Positions 34,222-44,188 of a stretch of DNA of 64,000 nt are shown here, in pieces. Position 1 is the first letter of the stretch. The number at the start of each line of letters is the position of its first letter. The stretch is from Stutzerimonas stutzeri (GTDB lineage: Bacteria > Pseudomonadota > Gammaproteobacteria > Pseudomonadales > Pseudomonadaceae), in assembly GCF_019090095.1 (NCBI RefSeq), contig NZ_JAGQFP010000003.1, positions 248,001 to 312,000 on the forward strand. Reading direction: 5' to 3'. The notes beneath the pieces were generated by a model. That model saw only the letters and a program-made list of their open reading frames with translations, had not been told where the DNA came from and searched no databases. The position numbers were made by a program, and so were the translations under genes.

Positions 34222-36580
34222 ACGCGCACTGCTGGTGATCTTCCCGGTCATTCTGATCATCCAGCTGCTCGCCGCGACCACTGCCTACCTGACCCAGCGG
34301 GCCTCCTTGCTGGGCCTCGAGCAGGCGCGCCTGACGCAGCAGCTGTCCGCGTTGAAGTCCGCCTATATGGACTACGAGGCGTTCAGCCGCAGCGTGCTGT
34401 ACTCGATCATCGACAGCCAGGCGCTACGGCTGTTTCTCCGTGAGTCCAACACCGCCTACCGCAACGAGACGCTCGGCCTGCGCATCCAGCAAAGCATCCG
34501 CTCGCTGTCGACCAGCCGGCTGTCGTTCGTTTCCTTCGCCATCGTGCAGCCCGACGGCACCGTGGCCTATTACTTCGAGAGCAGCCTGTCGCCATTCGCC
34601 ATCATCAATGCCCGACAGCAGCAGGTGATTGTCGATGCCAGACGGGCGACGGATCCCGGCGAGATGACCTATCTGGCCGACGCCGACGGCGGTTCGCTGC
34701 TGCTCAACACCGACTTCCTGCTTTCAGCCTCCAACAGCCGCCCGCTGCCCAGCCAACGTGAAGAGGCCTTTGCGCTGCAGTTGGCCGTACGCCCGGAGCG
34801 CCTGCTCAGCCTCAAGCGACAGTTGGAACAGGAATACGGCGCGGCGGTGGAAATCGCCGCGAACCTGCCAGCGGCACCTGCCGGCCTGTCGGCCGAGGTC
34901 GAGCTGTCGCACTCGCTGCGTGCGCGGCTGACCCCTGCGCCGGACTACATCGCCGACCGGCTGCAAACCCTCAGCCTGGCGTTCATCGTCGGCGGCTCGC
35001 TGATCGGCCTGATCACCATCGGCCTGTTGCTGCTGCTGATCCGCCGCTACGTCACCGACCCGATCAGCCAACTGGACAGCCAGCTCACCGACCTGCTGCT
35101 GTGCCGGCGCGACGCCCTCGACGAACCCAGCGATGGCGGCGAAATCGGCCGGCTGACGCTGAACATGAAAACGCTCCACGAGCGCAACACCGCGGCCCTG
35201 CAACGCATCCAGGAGATCTCCTGGACCGACAGCCTGACGCTGGTCAGCAACCGCGCCCATTTCAGCGTGCAGGCCAGCGCCATGTATGACCAGTGCCTGC
35301 AAAGCGGCCGGCACCTGGCCCTGCTGTTCCTCGACCTGGACAACTTCAAGCAGGTCAACGACCAGCACGGCCATGATGCGGGCGATGCCCTGCTGCAGAT
35401 CTTCGCCAAGCGCGTACAGGGCGTGCTCCAACGCCATCATCAGGCCCACCCGGACACCGAGACGGTATTTGCTCGCCTGTCCGGCGACGAATTCGCGGTC
35501 CTGTTGATGGCCGACCCTGGCCGCGACACCTTGCCGGCCCTGACCGACGCCATACTCGGCCTCTGCCGGGGCGGCTTCGCGCTGGATGATCGTCTTTATC
35601 CGGTCAGCGTCAGCATCGGTACCGCCTGTTATCCGGCCGATGCCGACTCCATCACTCAATTGCTGACCCGTGCCGACACGGCGATGTACCAGGCCAAAGC
35701 CGAGGGCAGGAATCTCGCGGTGGCGTTCTCGGCGACGCTGGAACAACGCAACCAGCGCATCCGCCTGGTTGAAGATCAGTTGCGCCAACTCGACGGCGAC
35801 GAGCAGTTCCGTCTGGTCTACATGCCGGCGGTGGACCGTGAGGGCCGAGTCGTCAGTTGCGAGGTGCTGCTGCGCTGGCATTCGCCGCTGCTGGGCACGG
35901 TCTCGCCAGGCGAATTCATCCCCATCGCCGAGCGGGCGGGGCTGTTTCCGAAGATCGACAGCTGGGTGATCGACCATGCCCTGGCCGGCTACCCGGAGCT
36001 GGTCAGGCTGTTCGGCGAGCAGGTGATCCTGGCGATCAACGTGTCGTCGGCCCAGCTGACCGACGACCGGCTCTGCAACTACCTGATCGAGCGCGCCGCG
36101 CATTACGGCATCTGCTCCAGCCGCATCGAAATCGAGTTGACCGAAACCTACGCCGCCGAGCTGAGCAATCACACCATGGAAGTGGTGCGGGCCATTCGCA
36201 TGGCGGGCTTCCGCGTAGCCATCGACGATTTCGGCGTCGGTTACACCTCGATCCAGCAGCTGCTCGAATACCCGGCCGATACCATCAAGCTGGACATGGC
36301 CATCGTCGAGCGCCTGACCCGGTCCGACATGCAGGAAAGCCTCGGGGCGATCGTCGCGTTCTGCCAGGCGCAGGGCAAACGGGTCAATGCCGAAGGGGTG
36401 GACACGTTGGAGAAGCAGTCCGCATTGCTGCGCGCCGGCTGCGACCTGTTCCAGGGCTACCTGATCTCGCCGCCGCGCTCGGTGCCGGCGCTGGCCGAAT
36501 GGGTGGCCGTCCGCGATCGCTCGCAAACCGAGCTGTACCTCGACGCGCAGCCTGCGCCAGTGACGCTCGCCCTGCCCTGA
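34208..36580 (+). CDS. MbaA-like membrane GGDEF-EAL protein
   Basis: 790 residues. Helix 1 (about 7-27), a periplasmic domain (about 30-255), helix 2 (about 257-279), a HAMP-like linker, GGDEF domain (about 335-510) and EAL domain (about 530-775). The cyclase motif is SGDEF (425-429) and no RxxD inhibitory site precedes it. The phosphodiesterase motif is EVLLR (552-556), and the other EAL residues are kept: NVSS, ELTET, AIDDFGVGYTS, IKLDM and NAEGV. As I recall, Vibrio MbaA also has SGDEF and EVL variants. The enzyme could make and degrade c-di-GMP, with the balance set by the binding protein upstream. Confidence 0.9.
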   Translation: MTLGKRALLVIFPVILIIQLLAATTAYLTQRASLLGLEQARLTQQLSALKSAYMDYEAFSRSVLYSIIDSQALRLFLRESNTAYRNETLGLRIQQSIRSLSTSRLSFVSFAIVQPDGTVAYYFESSLSPFAIINARQQQVIVDARRATDPGEMTYLADADGGSLLLNTDFLLSASNSRPLPSQREEAFALQLAVRPERLLSLKRQLEQEYGAAVEIAANLPAAPAGLSAEVELSHSLRARLTPAPDYIADRLQTLSLAFIVGGSLIGLITIGLLLLLIRRYVTDPISQLDSQLTDLLLCRRDALDEPSDGGEIGRLTLNMKTLHERNTAALQRIQEISWTDSLTLVSNRAHFSVQASAMYDQCLQSGRHLALLFLDLDNFKQVNDQHGHDAGDALLQIFAKRVQGVLQRHHQAHPDTETVFARLSGDEFAVLLMADPGRDTLPALTDAILGLCRGGFALDDRLYPVSVSIGTACYPADADSITQLLTRADTAMYQAKAEGRNLAVAFSATLEQRNQRIRLVEDQLRQLDGDEQFRLVYMPAVDREGRVVSCEVLLRWHSPLLGTVSPGEFIPIAERAGLFPKIDSWVIDHALAGYPELVRLFGEQVILAINVSSAQLTDDRLCNYLIERAAHYGICSSRIEIELTETYAAELSNHTMEVVRAIRMAGFRVAIDDFGVGYTSIQQLLEYPADTIKLDMAIVERLTRSDMQESLGAIVAFCQAQGKRVNAEGVDTLEKQSALLRAGCDLFQGYLISPPRSVPALAEWVAVRDRSQTELYLDAQPAPVTLALP

Positions 36581-36621
36581 GCCACGCCCGCCAGGCGCGG
36601 CAGCGCGCCTCGAGGGTCGGC

Positions 36622-38008
<1,387 letters not shown>

Positions 38009-38022
<14 letters not shown>

Positions 38023-39496
38023 CGCCATGCTCCTCATCGGCCAACACCAGGGAAATACGAAACGCCGCGCCACCCAGCGGGCTGTCCACCAGTTCGATGC
38101 GCCCACCGCTTTCGGACACCACGCCATGCGCGACCGCCAGGCCCAGACCGCTGCCCTTGCCCACCGGTTTGGTGGTGAAGAAGGGCTCGAACAGCGCCGC
38201 ACGGTCCTGCTCGGCAACCCCCGGACCGTCGTCTTCGACCTGCAACAGCAGACAGTGGTCGTCCTGCCACCAGCGCAGGCGCACCTGGCCGCCGGGGCTG
38301 GCCTGGGCGGCGTTGCGCAACAGATTGGTCAGGGCCTGCTCGAAACGCGGCGGGTCGACCTCGCAATACAGCGTGTCCGGTGGCGCCTGCAGATCCAGCC
38401 GCACCTCGAGGCTGGCCAGCTCGTCGGCGACGGCCGCGGCGGCGGAATGGGCGAGCACGTCGGCCGGCATGCGCCGCACCGGTCGCCCGGCTGCGCGACC
38501 GAACTCCAGCAGCTGTCGGACGATTTCACTCAGGCGTTGCACCTGGCTGCGGATCTGCAGCAGCCCCTTGCGCGGCGCGTCGTCCAGCGTTTCGCTGCGC
38601 AGCACACGCTGGGCCTTGCCATCGATCACGCTGAGCGGGCTGCCCAGCTCGTGGGCGACGCCAGCGGCCAGACGCCCCACCGCGGCCAGTTGCTGCGAGC
38701 GGCGCAAGCGCGCTTCCAGCTCGGCTTCCCGGGCCTTCTGTTCGGCCATCTGCTGCCCGGCTTCAGCGATGCTGTCGAGCATGCGGTTGAGCGCCTGGCC
38801 AAGCGCCGCGATTTCCGCCGGTCCGCTGCGTGGCGCGCGGTGTTGCCGTTCGCCGCCCGTCACCCGCGCCATGCTCTGGGTGAGCTGCTGCAGATGCCGG
38901 CCGATGGCCGACCAGTGCCCAAACAGCACGATACCGACCGCCAGCAGCGACAGCAGTCCGGACGAGATGCCGGCGGTGACCCGCAGGCGTCGGGTATCAC
39001 GCTCGAAGTCGCTCCAGCGGCGCGTCACCTGCAGCAGGCCGTTGATGCGCCCGCCGCTCTGCTCCAGCGGTAGAAAATACGAGTACACCTCCTGACCCCG
39101 AATGCGCTGATAGCCACCGCGGCGCTTGCCGTCCGCAGCGAGCTCCTGGATCGAGGACTGGTCCTGGTCAGGCTGCATGGCGCCGGCATAGGCCACCAGC
39201 TCGCCCTCGTCGTCGTACAGGTAGGCGCCATAGACGCGCCCGACACCCAGCACGGACTCGAGCACCTGTTGCATGGTGCGATCGTGCTTGCGCTCCAGGC
39301 TGTCGCTCAGGGGCAGACGCACCGCCCGCGCGACCAGCTCGACCTCCTCCTGCAAACGCCGCTCGCTGCTGCGCTCGACCGTCCACAGCATCAGATAACT
39401 GAAGCCGAACATGATCGCGACGAGCGGGACGACGACCTTCAATACCAGCGCGCCGCGCAGGGTCGAGATACCTTGCCAAACTGCTACATGTGCCAT
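38009..39496 (-). CDS. Membrane sensor histidine kinase partnered with the sigma-54 regulator
   Basis: 495 residues. Helix 1 about 17-38, periplasmic sensor about 39-175, helix 2 about 176-195, HAMP, coiled coil (AEQKAREAELEARLRRSQQL), HisKA domain with H282 in GVAHELGSPLSV, and an ATPase domain with NLLRNAAQA, VEDDGPGV, FFTTKPVGKGSGLGLAV. Signal unknown. The ATG lies inside an inverted repeat that could be a regulator binding site (39490-39504). Confidence 0.92.
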
Positions 39497-39522
39497 ATTG
39501 GCACTCTACAGAGCCTGCTCTG
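39490..39522. promoter_or_regulatory. Two inverted repeats upstream of the sigma-54 promoter (candidate enhancer sites)
   Basis: GTGCCA-TAT-TGGCAC at 39490-39504 and CAGAGC-CT-GCTCTG at 39509-39522 are both perfect. They lie 70-100 bases upstream of the DUF4168 sigma-54 promoter, a usual distance for NtrC-family activators. The first also covers the kinase start codon, which would allow autoregulation. Binding by the neighbouring regulator is inferred. Confidence 0.45.
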
Positions 39523-39592
39523 ATCGGTCGACGCGGCTGTGACGAACGGCGCGAACTCATGTAAATCAAAGACTTGGGACGAGATGACCGTT

Positions 39593-39609
39593 CTGGCACG
39601 AGCGATGCA
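39593..39609 (+). promoter_or_regulatory. Sigma-54 promoter of the DUF4168 gene
   Basis: CTGGCACGAGCGATGCA has GG at 39595-39596 and GC at 39607-39608, exactly ten bases apart, and the -24 element CTGGCACG is perfect; the -12 element is ATGCA instead of TTGCA. The predicted transcript start is near 39620, 27 bases before the DUF4168 start codon. Confidence 0.85.
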
Positions 39610-39646
39610 ATTCTGACTGGCGAATTCTCAACGACAGGACTGGATC

Positions 39647-40039
39647 ATGACCAAGCTAAACACCCGCCTCGTTTCCGCCAGTTTCGCCGCGCTGCTGATG
39701 GCCGCCAGCGCCACGCAGGTGGCCGCTCAGCAGGCCAGCCCGGCGCCGGCGACGCAGCCTGCCCCCGCGGTACAGGCTGCGGACATCAGCGACAAGAAGC
39801 TGGAGAAGTTCGCCGACTCGCTGGGCGAAATCATGGAGATCCGCGAGGACTTCACCGCCAAGCTGGAAAAGACCGGCGACCCGGCCGAGGCCCAGCAGCT
39901 GCAGCAGCAGGCCAATGAGAAAATGATGAATACGGTGCAGGAGAACGACCTGAGCATCGAGGAATACAACGCCATCAACCAGGCCGTGCAGAACGATCCG
40001 AAGCTGCGTGACAAGGTCATCGCGATGATCCAGAGCTGA
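39647..40039 (+). CDS. DUF4168 secreted protein
   Basis: 130 residues with a signal peptide (MTKLNTRLVSASFAALLMAA to about residue 27), an Ala/Pro/Gln linker, and a helical DUF4168 domain (about 46-128: DKKLEKFADSLGEIMEIRE, LSIEEYNAINQAVQNDPKL). Periplasmic or exported; the family has no established function. Transcription should depend on sigma-54 and the divergent regulator/kinase pair. A strong terminator follows. Confidence 0.87.
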   Translation: MTKLNTRLVSASFAALLMAASATQVAAQQASPAPATQPAPAVQAADISDKKLEKFADSLGEIMEIREDFTAKLEKTGDPAEAQQLQQQANEKMMNTVQENDLSIEEYNAINQAVQNDPKLRDKVIAMIQS

Positions 40040-40057
40040 GGCACTGGCACAACGAAA

Positions 40058-40082
40058 AAGCCCGGCTGATCAGCCGGGCTTT
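40058..40082. terminator. Bidirectional rho-independent terminator
   Basis: AAAGCCCGGCT-GATC-AGCCGGGCTTT sits between the convergent DUF4168 and DUF1456 genes and has A-tract and T-tract on its two sides, so it can serve both. Confidence 0.9.
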
Positions 40083-40099
40083 CTCGTGTCAGGACGCAG

Positions 40100-40558
40100 T
40101 CACTGGCCGCATTGCGCCAGCCCCTTGAGGAAGTTGCGCAACAGCTGGTCGCCGCAGACCCGGTAGTTGCTATGCCCCGCCTTGCGGAACAGCGCGTTGA
40201 GCTCCGGTTTCGAGACCGGGAAGTCGACGGACTTGAGGATCGCGTGCATGTCGTCTTCCTTGAGTTCGAACGCCACGCGCAGCTTCTTCAGCACCGTGTT
40301 GTTGGTCACCGGCAGCTCGATGGGCGGCGTGGGCCGGCTCTCGTCCTTGCCGCGCTTGTAGATCACCAGGCCGTCGAGAAAGTGCGCCATGATCCGGTCA
40401 GGACAGGGTTTGAAGCCGTCCTCGTCGTCCTTTTTCAGGTAGGCCACCGCTTCGGAATCAGGAATTTCGCAACCGGTGAGCCGCGTGATCTCGGCAATCT
40501 TGGCGTCATTGACGTTGAGGATGTAGCGCAGGCTGCGCATCACATCGTTGTTGAGCAT
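40100..40558 (-). CDS. DUF1456 protein (YehS-like)
   Basis: 152 residues with two copies of the DUF1456 helical repeat, one beginning MLNNDVMRSLRYILNVND and the second TVLKKLRVAFELKEDDMHAI; each is followed by a block ending in a similar sequence (DRIMAHFLDGLVIYKRG and DQLLRNFLKGLAQ). Cytoplasmic, function unknown. AAGGGA lies 6 bases before the ATG. Confidence 0.9.
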   Translation of the reverse strand: MLNNDVMRSLRYILNVNDAKIAEITRLTGCEIPDSEAVAYLKKDDEDGFKPCPDRIMAHFLDGLVIYKRGKDESRPTPPIELPVTNNTVLKKLRVAFELKEDDMHAILKSVDFPVSKPELNALFRKAGHSNYRVCGDQLLRNFLKGLAQCGQ

Positions 40559-40813
40559 GAATGTTCCCTTCTGAGGTAACCGAACCAGGCAAAGCCGACC
40601 GGGGCCGCCGAGCACCGCGCCCTCGGGCCACGGCTGATGGCGCGCGAGTATAGGCGATCACGGCGTCGTGGATGACAAACAGACGCGGAGTAATGGCTGA
40701 GCGGCGCGTACTCGTGCGAGCAACCCGGCAGCGGGCGGGTCAAACAGGCGAGCGCCCCCAACCCCGGGTGTCTCCGTCAAGAACAACAGCTAAATACAGA
40801 GGGTGGACACGTC

Positions 40814-41545
40814 ATGAAACACACCGTATCGGGCCTCGGTGCCCTGCTTGTCTGTGCCAATGCCTGGGCGGTGACGCCCGGCACTCACTGGGATTACTCG
40901 GGCAACGCAGGGCCGGAAAACTGGGCGAAGCTGACGCCGGAATTCGGCGCCTGCCAGGGCAAGAACCAGTCACCGGTCGATCTCAGCGGTTTCGTCGAGG
41001 CCGACCTCACGCCACTGCGGCTGAACTACACGGCAGGCGCCAGCAAGGTGGTCAACAACGGGCACACCGTTCAGGTGGTATACGAGCCCGGTAGCGTGCT
41101 GCACCTGGACGGCAACCGCTATGAGCTGCTGCAGTTTCACTTCCACGCGCCCAGCGAGAACCGCGTCAAGGGCAAATCCTATCCGCTCGAAGGCCACCTG
41201 GTGCACGCCGACAAGAACGGTAACCTCGCGGTGCTGGCGCTGATGTTCGAGCAAGGCGCCGCCAACGCCGCGCTGTCCCGGCTGTGGGATGCGCCACCCA
41301 CGGCGGGCGAGAGCCGACCGATTACGCCGGTGGTCAACGCCACCGAGTTGCTGCCCGAGTCGCTGGACTACTACCGCTTCAGCGGCTCCCTGACCACCCC
41401 GCCCTGCACCGAAGGCGTGCGCTGGCTGGTACTCAAGCAGCCGGTGATCGCCTCCGGCGAGCAGATCGATGCGCTGAAAGATGCCGTCGGACATGCCAAC
41501 AACCGCCCGCTACAACCGCTCAATGCCCGGGTGGTGCTGCAGTAA
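40814..41545 (+). CDS. Periplasmic alpha-carbonic anhydrase
   Basis: 243 residues; interconverts CO2 and bicarbonate in the periplasm. Signal peptide ends at ANAWA. The zinc histidines are H109, H111 (ELLQFHFHAPSEN) and H128 (PLEGHLVHAD). The substrate-channel segment SGSLTTPPCTEGVRWLVL is conserved, and Cys47 (FGACQGKNQSPVDL) with the Cys in TTPPC should form the usual disulfide. Length is normal for bacterial alpha-CAs. Confidence 0.95.
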   Translation: MKHTVSGLGALLVCANAWAVTPGTHWDYSGNAGPENWAKLTPEFGACQGKNQSPVDLSGFVEADLTPLRLNYTAGASKVVNNGHTVQVVYEPGSVLHLDGNRYELLQFHFHAPSENRVKGKSYPLEGHLVHADKNGNLAVLALMFEQGAANAALSRLWDAPPTAGESRPITPVVNATELLPESLDYYRFSGSLTTPPCTEGVRWLVLKQPVIASGEQIDALKDAVGHANNRPLQPLNARVVLQ

Positions 41546-41753
41546 CGAAGCTGGCCGTTGGCCGATGCGCGGCCAGACGAGGCGAGGCCGGAGGATCGCC
41601 ACGTCGCTCGGGTCGCGCATCGCGCCAGCATGACAGGTCCCCTCCTCGCGGCTACACTGCGCGCCGAATACCCACCCCCTCTATTTCCGGCTGAGCAAGC
41701 CGGCAATAGTGCTGTGCCCTCACCTCTGCCGGGGCCACCGGCCAGGACCTGTC

Positions 41754-43373
41754 ATGATTCGCATCACAGAACTGCAACTGCCCCTCGATCATCCCGCCGA
41801 GGCCCTTCGCCACGCCATCACCGCGCGCCTGGGCATCAAGGATGCCGATCTTCTCGACTTCACCGTCTTCAAGCGCAGCTACGACGCACGCAAGAAGAAC
41901 AGCGAGATCACCTTCGTCTACATCATCGACGCCAGCGTGGCGGACGAGGCCAAGGTACTGGCGCGCCTGGCGGACGACCGCAACATCCGCGTGGCGCCGG
42001 ACACCGGCTACTATCCGGTCGGCCAAGCGCCGGAAGGGCTGAGCGAGCGGCCGCTGGTGATCGGCTTCGGCCCCTGCGGCCTGTTCGCCGCGTTGACGCT
42101 GGCGCAGATGGGCTTCCGCCCGATCGTGCTGGAGCGCGGCCGTGATGTGCGCAGCCGCACCAAGGACACCTGGGCGCTGTGGCGCAAGAAGGTACTGAGC
42201 CCCGAATCCAACGTGCAGTTCGGCGAAGGCGGTGCGGGGCTGTTCTCCGACGGCAAGCTCTACAGCCAGATCAAGGACCCGAAGTTCTACGGCCGCAAAG
42301 TGATGCACGAGTTCGTCCGCGCCGGCGCGCCGGAAGAGATCATGTTCGTCAGCAAGCCGCACATCGGCACCTTCCGCCTGACCGGCGTGGTCTCGACCAT
42401 GCGCGAGGAAATCAAGGCGCTGGGCGGCGAGGTGCGTTTCGACAGCCGCGTCGTGGATTTCATCATCGAGGACGGCCGTATCCAGGGCGTGTGCATGGCC
42501 GATGGCCAGGAACTGCGTAGCCGCTACGTGGTGCTTGCACTCGGTCACAGCTCGCGTGACACCTTCCGCGTGCTGCACGAGCGCGGCGTCTATATCGAGG
42601 CCAAGCCCTTCGCCGTGGGCTTTCGCATCGAGCACCCGCAATCGCTCATCGACCAGGCGCGCCTGGGCAAATATGCCGGCCACCCGGAATTGGGCGCCGC
42701 CGACTACAAGCTGGTCTACCACGCCAAGAACGGCCGCGCGGCCTACAGCTTCTGCATGTGCCCGGGTGGCACCGTGGTGGCGGCTACCTCCGAGCCGGAG
42801 CGTGTGGTGACCAACGGCATGAGCCAATACTCGCGCAACGAGCGCAATGCCAACGCCGGCATCGTCGTCGGCATCAACCCGGAAGAGGACTTCCCCGGCG
42901 GCCCGCTGGCCGGCGTCGAGTTGCAGGAACGGCTGGAATCGCGCGCCTTCGAGCTGGGCGGCGGCGATTATTGCGCGCCGGGGCAGCTGGTTGGCGACTT
43001 CATTCGGGGCAAGCCGTCGACCGCATTCGGCGAAGTCGAGCCGTCCTACAAACCGGGCGTGAAGCTGGGCGACCTAGCGCCGTCACTGCCCGATTACGTG
43101 ATCGAGGCCATCCGCGAAGCGCTGCCGGCCTTCGGCAAGCAGATCCGCGGCTTCGATCGCGCCGATGCTGTACTCACCGGCATCGAGACGCGCACGTCCT
43201 CGCCGGTACGGATCAAGCGCGACAACGAGACGCTGCAGAGCCTCAACACCCGCGGCCTGTATCCCGCCGGTGAAGGTGCCGGATACGCCGGCGGCATCCT
43301 CTCGGCCGGCGTCGATGGCATCAAGGTCGCCGAAGCCGTCGCCACGGCGATGCTGGCTGATCTGCAGGGCTGA
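41754..43373 (+). CDS. FAD-dependent oxidoreductase (YtfP/HI0933-like NAD(P)/FAD protein)
   Basis: 539 residues. An N-terminal domain of about 95 residues (MIRITELQLPLDHPAEALRH) precedes the dinucleotide-binding motif VIGFGPCGLFAALTLAQMG and ERGRDV. FAD-binding continues with FGEGGAGLFSDGKLYSQIKD, and the C-terminus has RGLYPAGEGAGYAGGILSAG, diagnostic of this family of uncharacterised flavoproteins. Cytoplasmic; the substrate is unknown. ATG 41754 fits homologues; the frame extends 15 codons further upstream. Confidence 0.88.
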   Translation: MIRITELQLPLDHPAEALRHAITARLGIKDADLLDFTVFKRSYDARKKNSEITFVYIIDASVADEAKVLARLADDRNIRVAPDTGYYPVGQAPEGLSERPLVIGFGPCGLFAALTLAQMGFRPIVLERGRDVRSRTKDTWALWRKKVLSPESNVQFGEGGAGLFSDGKLYSQIKDPKFYGRKVMHEFVRAGAPEEIMFVSKPHIGTFRLTGVVSTMREEIKALGGEVRFDSRVVDFIIEDGRIQGVCMADGQELRSRYVVLALGHSSRDTFRVLHERGVYIEAKPFAVGFRIEHPQSLIDQARLGKYAGHPELGAADYKLVYHAKNGRAAYSFCMCPGGTVVAATSEPERVVTNGMSQYSRNERNANAGIVVGINPEEDFPGGPLAGVELQERLESRAFELGGGDYCAPGQLVGDFIRGKPSTAFGEVEPSYKPGVKLGDLAPSLPDYVIEAIREALPAFGKQIRGFDRADAVLTGIETRTSSPVRIKRDNETLQSLNTRGLYPAGEGAGYAGGILSAGVDGIKVAEAVATAMLADLQG

Positions 43374-43440
43374 GCCCGTTCGGTCGGCAGGCGCTGCGAG
43401 GCCGGAGGCGGCGGCCGATTCCAGGGCGACACGGGGTGAA

Positions 43441-44166
43441 TCAGCGCGGCGTGGCCATCAGTTGCTCGACCACACCCTCGTTGCGCAGCTGCTCGAAGGC
43501 GGCCTGGACATGCTGCACGGTCCTGTCGTCGGTTTGCCGGCTGAAAGCCAGGTAGAGCTGCGTGGCGGCGTCGGGGGTAAAGACCCGCTCGACGCTGGCC
43601 GGATCGACTCCCGCCTCGTTGCACAGCATGACGATGTCCTGCTCGGGCATGGGCACCAGATCGACCTGGCCGTTGAGCAGGCGCCGGAAGTTTTCAGCGT
43701 TTTGCGCGGCGACCACGATCTTGCGAAAGCCCTTGGCCTGCAGGTACTGGTGACGCACGTCCTCGCGCAGCACCCCGACCCGATAGGCCTTGGCCGCCTC
43801 CAGATCCGGCACCTGGATGTCGTCGCGCGACCGCAGTTTGTAGAAGTGGTACTCGATACGCATGATTTCGCCGACCCAACGGAACAGCGCTTCGCGTTCG
43901 GGTGTTCGGGCGATCAGGTAGATCAGCACATTCGGCTCGCTCAACGCCATGTCGTATGCGCGGGCCCAGGGATAGAGGCTGACATGGTAGTCCGTCACGC
44001 CGGCGCGCTGCAGGGTCGCTTCGACCACACGGCTGGCGGTGCCTGTCACCTGGCCGTCCTGCAGGTAGCTGTACGCCGTGTCCTCGGTCACGACACGCAA
44101 CGGCGCGGCCTGCAGCGTCATACCCAACAGTCCCAATGAGCAGGCGATCCAGGTAAAAGGGCGCAT
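43441..44166 (-). CDS. Family-3 periplasmic solute-binding protein (downstream of diguanylate cyclase)
   Basis: 241 residues with a signal peptide (MRPFTWIACSLGLLGMTLQA). The fold is amino-acid-type SBP family 3: LRVVTEDTAYSYLQDG, SLYPWARAYDMAL, IARTPEREALFRWVG and LNGQVDLVPMPEQD. The typical arginine that binds the amino-acid carboxylate is not obvious, so the ligand may not be an amino acid. It lies 22 bp after the diguanylate cyclase gene on the same strand; no ABC permease or ATPase is nearby. GAGG precedes the ATG. Confidence 0.85.
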   Translation of the reverse strand: MRPFTWIACSLGLLGMTLQAAPLRVVTEDTAYSYLQDGQVTGTASRVVEATLQRAGVTDYHVSLYPWARAYDMALSEPNVLIYLIARTPEREALFRWVGEIMRIEYHFYKLRSRDDIQVPDLEAAKAYRVGVLREDVRHQYLQAKGFRKIVVAAQNAENFRRLLNGQVDLVPMPEQDIVMLCNEAGVDPASVERVFTPDAATQLYLAFSRQTDDRTVQHVQAAFEQLRNEGVVEQLMATPR

Positions 44167-44188
44167 CGTACGGTTCCTCACGATCGAA

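Noticed and set aside
34724..36526. 600-residue minus-strand frame under the GGDEF-EAL gene
   Set aside because: Antisense shadow without motifs; the plus-strand protein has complete GGDEF and EAL domains.
39499..39515. Second TTGGCAC element near the kinase start as a sigma-54 promoter
   Set aside because: No GC at the required N10 spacing; it is better explained as one arm of an inverted repeat.
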